From: Brasenia schreberi
Lineage: Eukaryota; Streptophyta; Magnoliopsida; Nymphaeales; Cabombaceae
Assembly (NCBI GenBank): GCA_036023115.1
Contig: JAYKKT010000036.1
Span: 5,729,501 to 5,793,500, forward strand
DNA length: 64,000 nt
Direction of reading: 5' to 3'
Shown here: in pieces, positions 62,009-64,000 of the stretch
Layout of the letters: every line of letters starts with the position of its first letter
Numbering within the stretch: the stretch's first letter is position 1
Notes under the pieces: model-generated
Database searches by the model: none
Told to the model about the DNA's origin: nothing
What the model saw: only the letters and a program-made list of their open reading frames with translations
Translations under genes and position numbers: made by a program

Positions 62009-62678
62009 ACTGGACCAATAGTTCTAGGGTTCCATGGCTCTAGTATTATAATGTCCGACCAAGCAAATCCTACCGTTGGACTACGAGAGAGATTTCTTGG
62101 TCCCGCTTGTCACTTGGGTGTTCCAGCTCTCTCTCCCTCTCACACACACACAGAGAGACGGTGCAAGGTGACTTCTTGTAGTGGGCCGTAAGGATGTGTT
62201 CCGAGTGCTCACTGCCCAAGAACTTTTAGAATGGAGTCTATGAACTTCTCTTCTTATTTACATATCGTATTTTATTAGCAGATCAAACAAACTAACACTA
62301 CCATTAAAATACTTAACAAGCATTAATTATTCAGCCAAAAGAAACTTCGGCGTATGAAGATCATATCTTTACAGTTATTTTGTCAAAGAAGTACTCTACA
62401 TCTTACCGCATATAGTAACTGCAGTATATCATCAAATATATTTATGAATATATGTGTAGTAGGTCTCAACATAAAAAGAAGCAGAATATTAACCAAAGTT
62501 AAACAATAGTTTTAGTACCCGAGATTTGTATTTTCAAACCAGACATAATGTTCTTTGTCTTGAAAGTCTTTAAAGCACGAACGGAAAGCGTGTCAACTTG
62601 AGAGGTTTAAGCAGTGGTGATTATGATGTTAAGCCGCTGCACTCTTCTCTCTGATTTCGATGCTGTCTGAGCAGAGAG

Positions 62679-62735
<57 letters not shown>

Positions 62736-63825
62736 AACTTTGACAATGCGTGCGAGTCACAAACAAAACAAAAACCCACCCACTTGCGATTTCAAATGCA
62801 GGCCATTAAATGTGACTGCTACAAATCCATAAAAACTATCAGCTCTCATCATCCGTCCCTTGTCATTTATCATGACTTCTCACCTGCAAGCCTGCTTCAA
62901 TGCTATCCATTTACCATGCACTATAATCAATACCATTTACTCTCTCTCTCTCTCTCTCTCTAGGCGGACACCGAATGCCGATCTCATGACCCCCAACTGG
63001 AAGGTTTTTATGAGCCTAACCCATAGCCAGAGACCCGTGAATCTTTGCGCATTCTTCTTGTTTTGCTGTTTTCATTCAGCAAATGCATGTATCTTTCAAT
63101 CAGAAGTTGAATTGTTTATAGCAATTTGAGAACTCATGTTGGACGCAGACTTGGTTGTGGGAATTCCCCTTCCCATAAGAAATCCTCTCTACTTCTAACT
63201 TTGATTTTGCTTCAAGTTATACACACTTTATAGCTTTCTTTTTGTTTGAAAATGTCTAAGAAATTAAAGAGTTGAGTAACATCAAGGTCTCAGTGTGTTA
63301 AGAACATAAAGAATTGAGCATAAAGGGAAAGTGACTTAAAAATTTGGGGTCTAAAATTTTAGGATCCAACTCTAAAGGTTTTAGGCTCTCATAGGATCTA
63401 CAAAATTATTAAAATTATTAGAGGGTGTTTAATTTCAAGACATGGCTGAAATTATAGCTCTAGTCCACTAGAACTGGAACTGGAATTTCTTGTCTAATCC
63501 TGATCTCACAATCAAACACCCCCTTGGACTTAGGTGCCCGCCCTACCCACGAGCCACTCTGTACACAAAACACAAGCACAAGTTTTGGAAAATTATTATA
63601 CACGTATTCTACTCGTATCATCCTCTAAAAGAAAAGCAATACGTAAAATAACTCTTGGTTTGTCTTGCTGCTCTTGTATCTTCAACTTTGCCATCCAACC
63701 AAAGGCCATCTAACGGCAATAAAATAAACTTCGGTAAATCTACTTAAGAAGAATGATTGACTTATCAATATTATATAGTCAAAGAACATCATGAACGTGT
63801 TTTGTGAAGTTTAAAATATAATTGA
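61401..63825. other. Intergenic, microsatellites only
   Basis: CT/CA compound 61963-62010, GA run 62683-62733, CT run 62938-62961. 63360-63540 has a few repeated AATTATTAAAATTATTA words. No gene recognised; a frame at 62860-63129 spans a microsatellite and has no known domain. Confidence 0.5.
62683..62733. repeat. (GA)n microsatellite
   Basis: About 24 GA units. Confidence 0.95.
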
Positions 63826-64000
63826 TCCTCCCAAGCCCAGATAAAAGAGGAAGGTTAAGTTAGGCTTCCGACAACCAACGTAAAACTTTGTCGGACTTAC
63901 CATGAATTCTACAAGAAAACAACAACAAAGAATTCATGTAGTCAATCCCATCTAGTATTGAAAAAACAAATAATTCATGTAGTCAACCAGATCTAGTATT
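63826..64000 (+). mobile_element. Internally deleted RTE LINE, cut by window end
   Basis: The family 5' leader (CCCAAGCCCAGATAAAAGAGG, GTTAGGCTTCCGACAACCAACG) is followed after only about 30 bases by the LINE 3' end (AATTCATGTAGTCAATCCCATCTAGTATT at 63932 on). That end is present twice (63932-63959 and 63972-64000). The tail lies beyond the window, so completeness is unknown. Confidence 0.8.

Overview
This is nuclear DNA of a flowering plant. The window is AT-rich and gene-poor: four protein-coding genes in 64 kb, split-gene structure, a plant plastid lipoylation gene, an OVATE-family gene and a CFL1-like gene. The rest is plant transposon families (Ty1/copia, hAT, RTE-type LINEs with TTG-repeat tails, tRNA-derived SINE-like copies), a mitochondrial 18S rRNA insertion and many (TA)n/(GA)n microsatellites. 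I cannot name the species; nothing looks grass-like.

Genes, left to right: (1) 2371-3229 (+), a two-exon CFL1/GIR1-type protein with half a WW domain, an EAR repression motif and a double CxxC zinc ribbon; (2) 17899-21627 (-), a five-exon plastidial octanoyltransferase (LIP2p) with a very short inferred last exon; (3) 35037-35879 (-), an intronless CAF1 deadenylase; (4) 49916-50899 (+), an intronless OVATE family repressor. They look independently transcribed and share no pathway.

Regions: 6369-17684 is a three-level nest. A minus-strand RTE LINE is split by a complete Ty1/copia element (7064-17154; LTRs, PBS, 5-bp target duplication GATGT), which is itself split by a hAT element (9916-15085; 8-bp duplication CTCAAAAC). 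Each join is readable to the base. Next come LIP2p, a mitochondrial 18S rRNA fragment (about 22889-23112), a decayed hAT remnant (about 23640-25250) and a second LINE (26865-28815). A minus-strand copia relic (about 32120-34075) lies before CAF1. 40966-43717 is a longer LINE copy, and 43718-49915 is dominated by microsatellites and small inverted-repeat elements. After the OVATE gene there is a GGT/GAT-rich stretch, a 618-bp internally deleted LINE with a perfect 17-bp target duplication (52243-52860), TA-array-associated MITEs, tandem duplications (57715-58313, 59935-60496) and another deleted LINE cut by the window end.

Points most worth following: the dated nest, the loss of copia catalytic residues in protease, integrase and reverse transcriptase mainly by G-to-A changes, repeated short RTE derivatives that keep both ends, a family of GGTTCC-rich elements ending in TAGACATGG, and Micron-like MITEs sitting between (TA)n arrays. 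I found no tRNA or rRNA gene that looks functional, and no CRISPR or prokaryotic feature.
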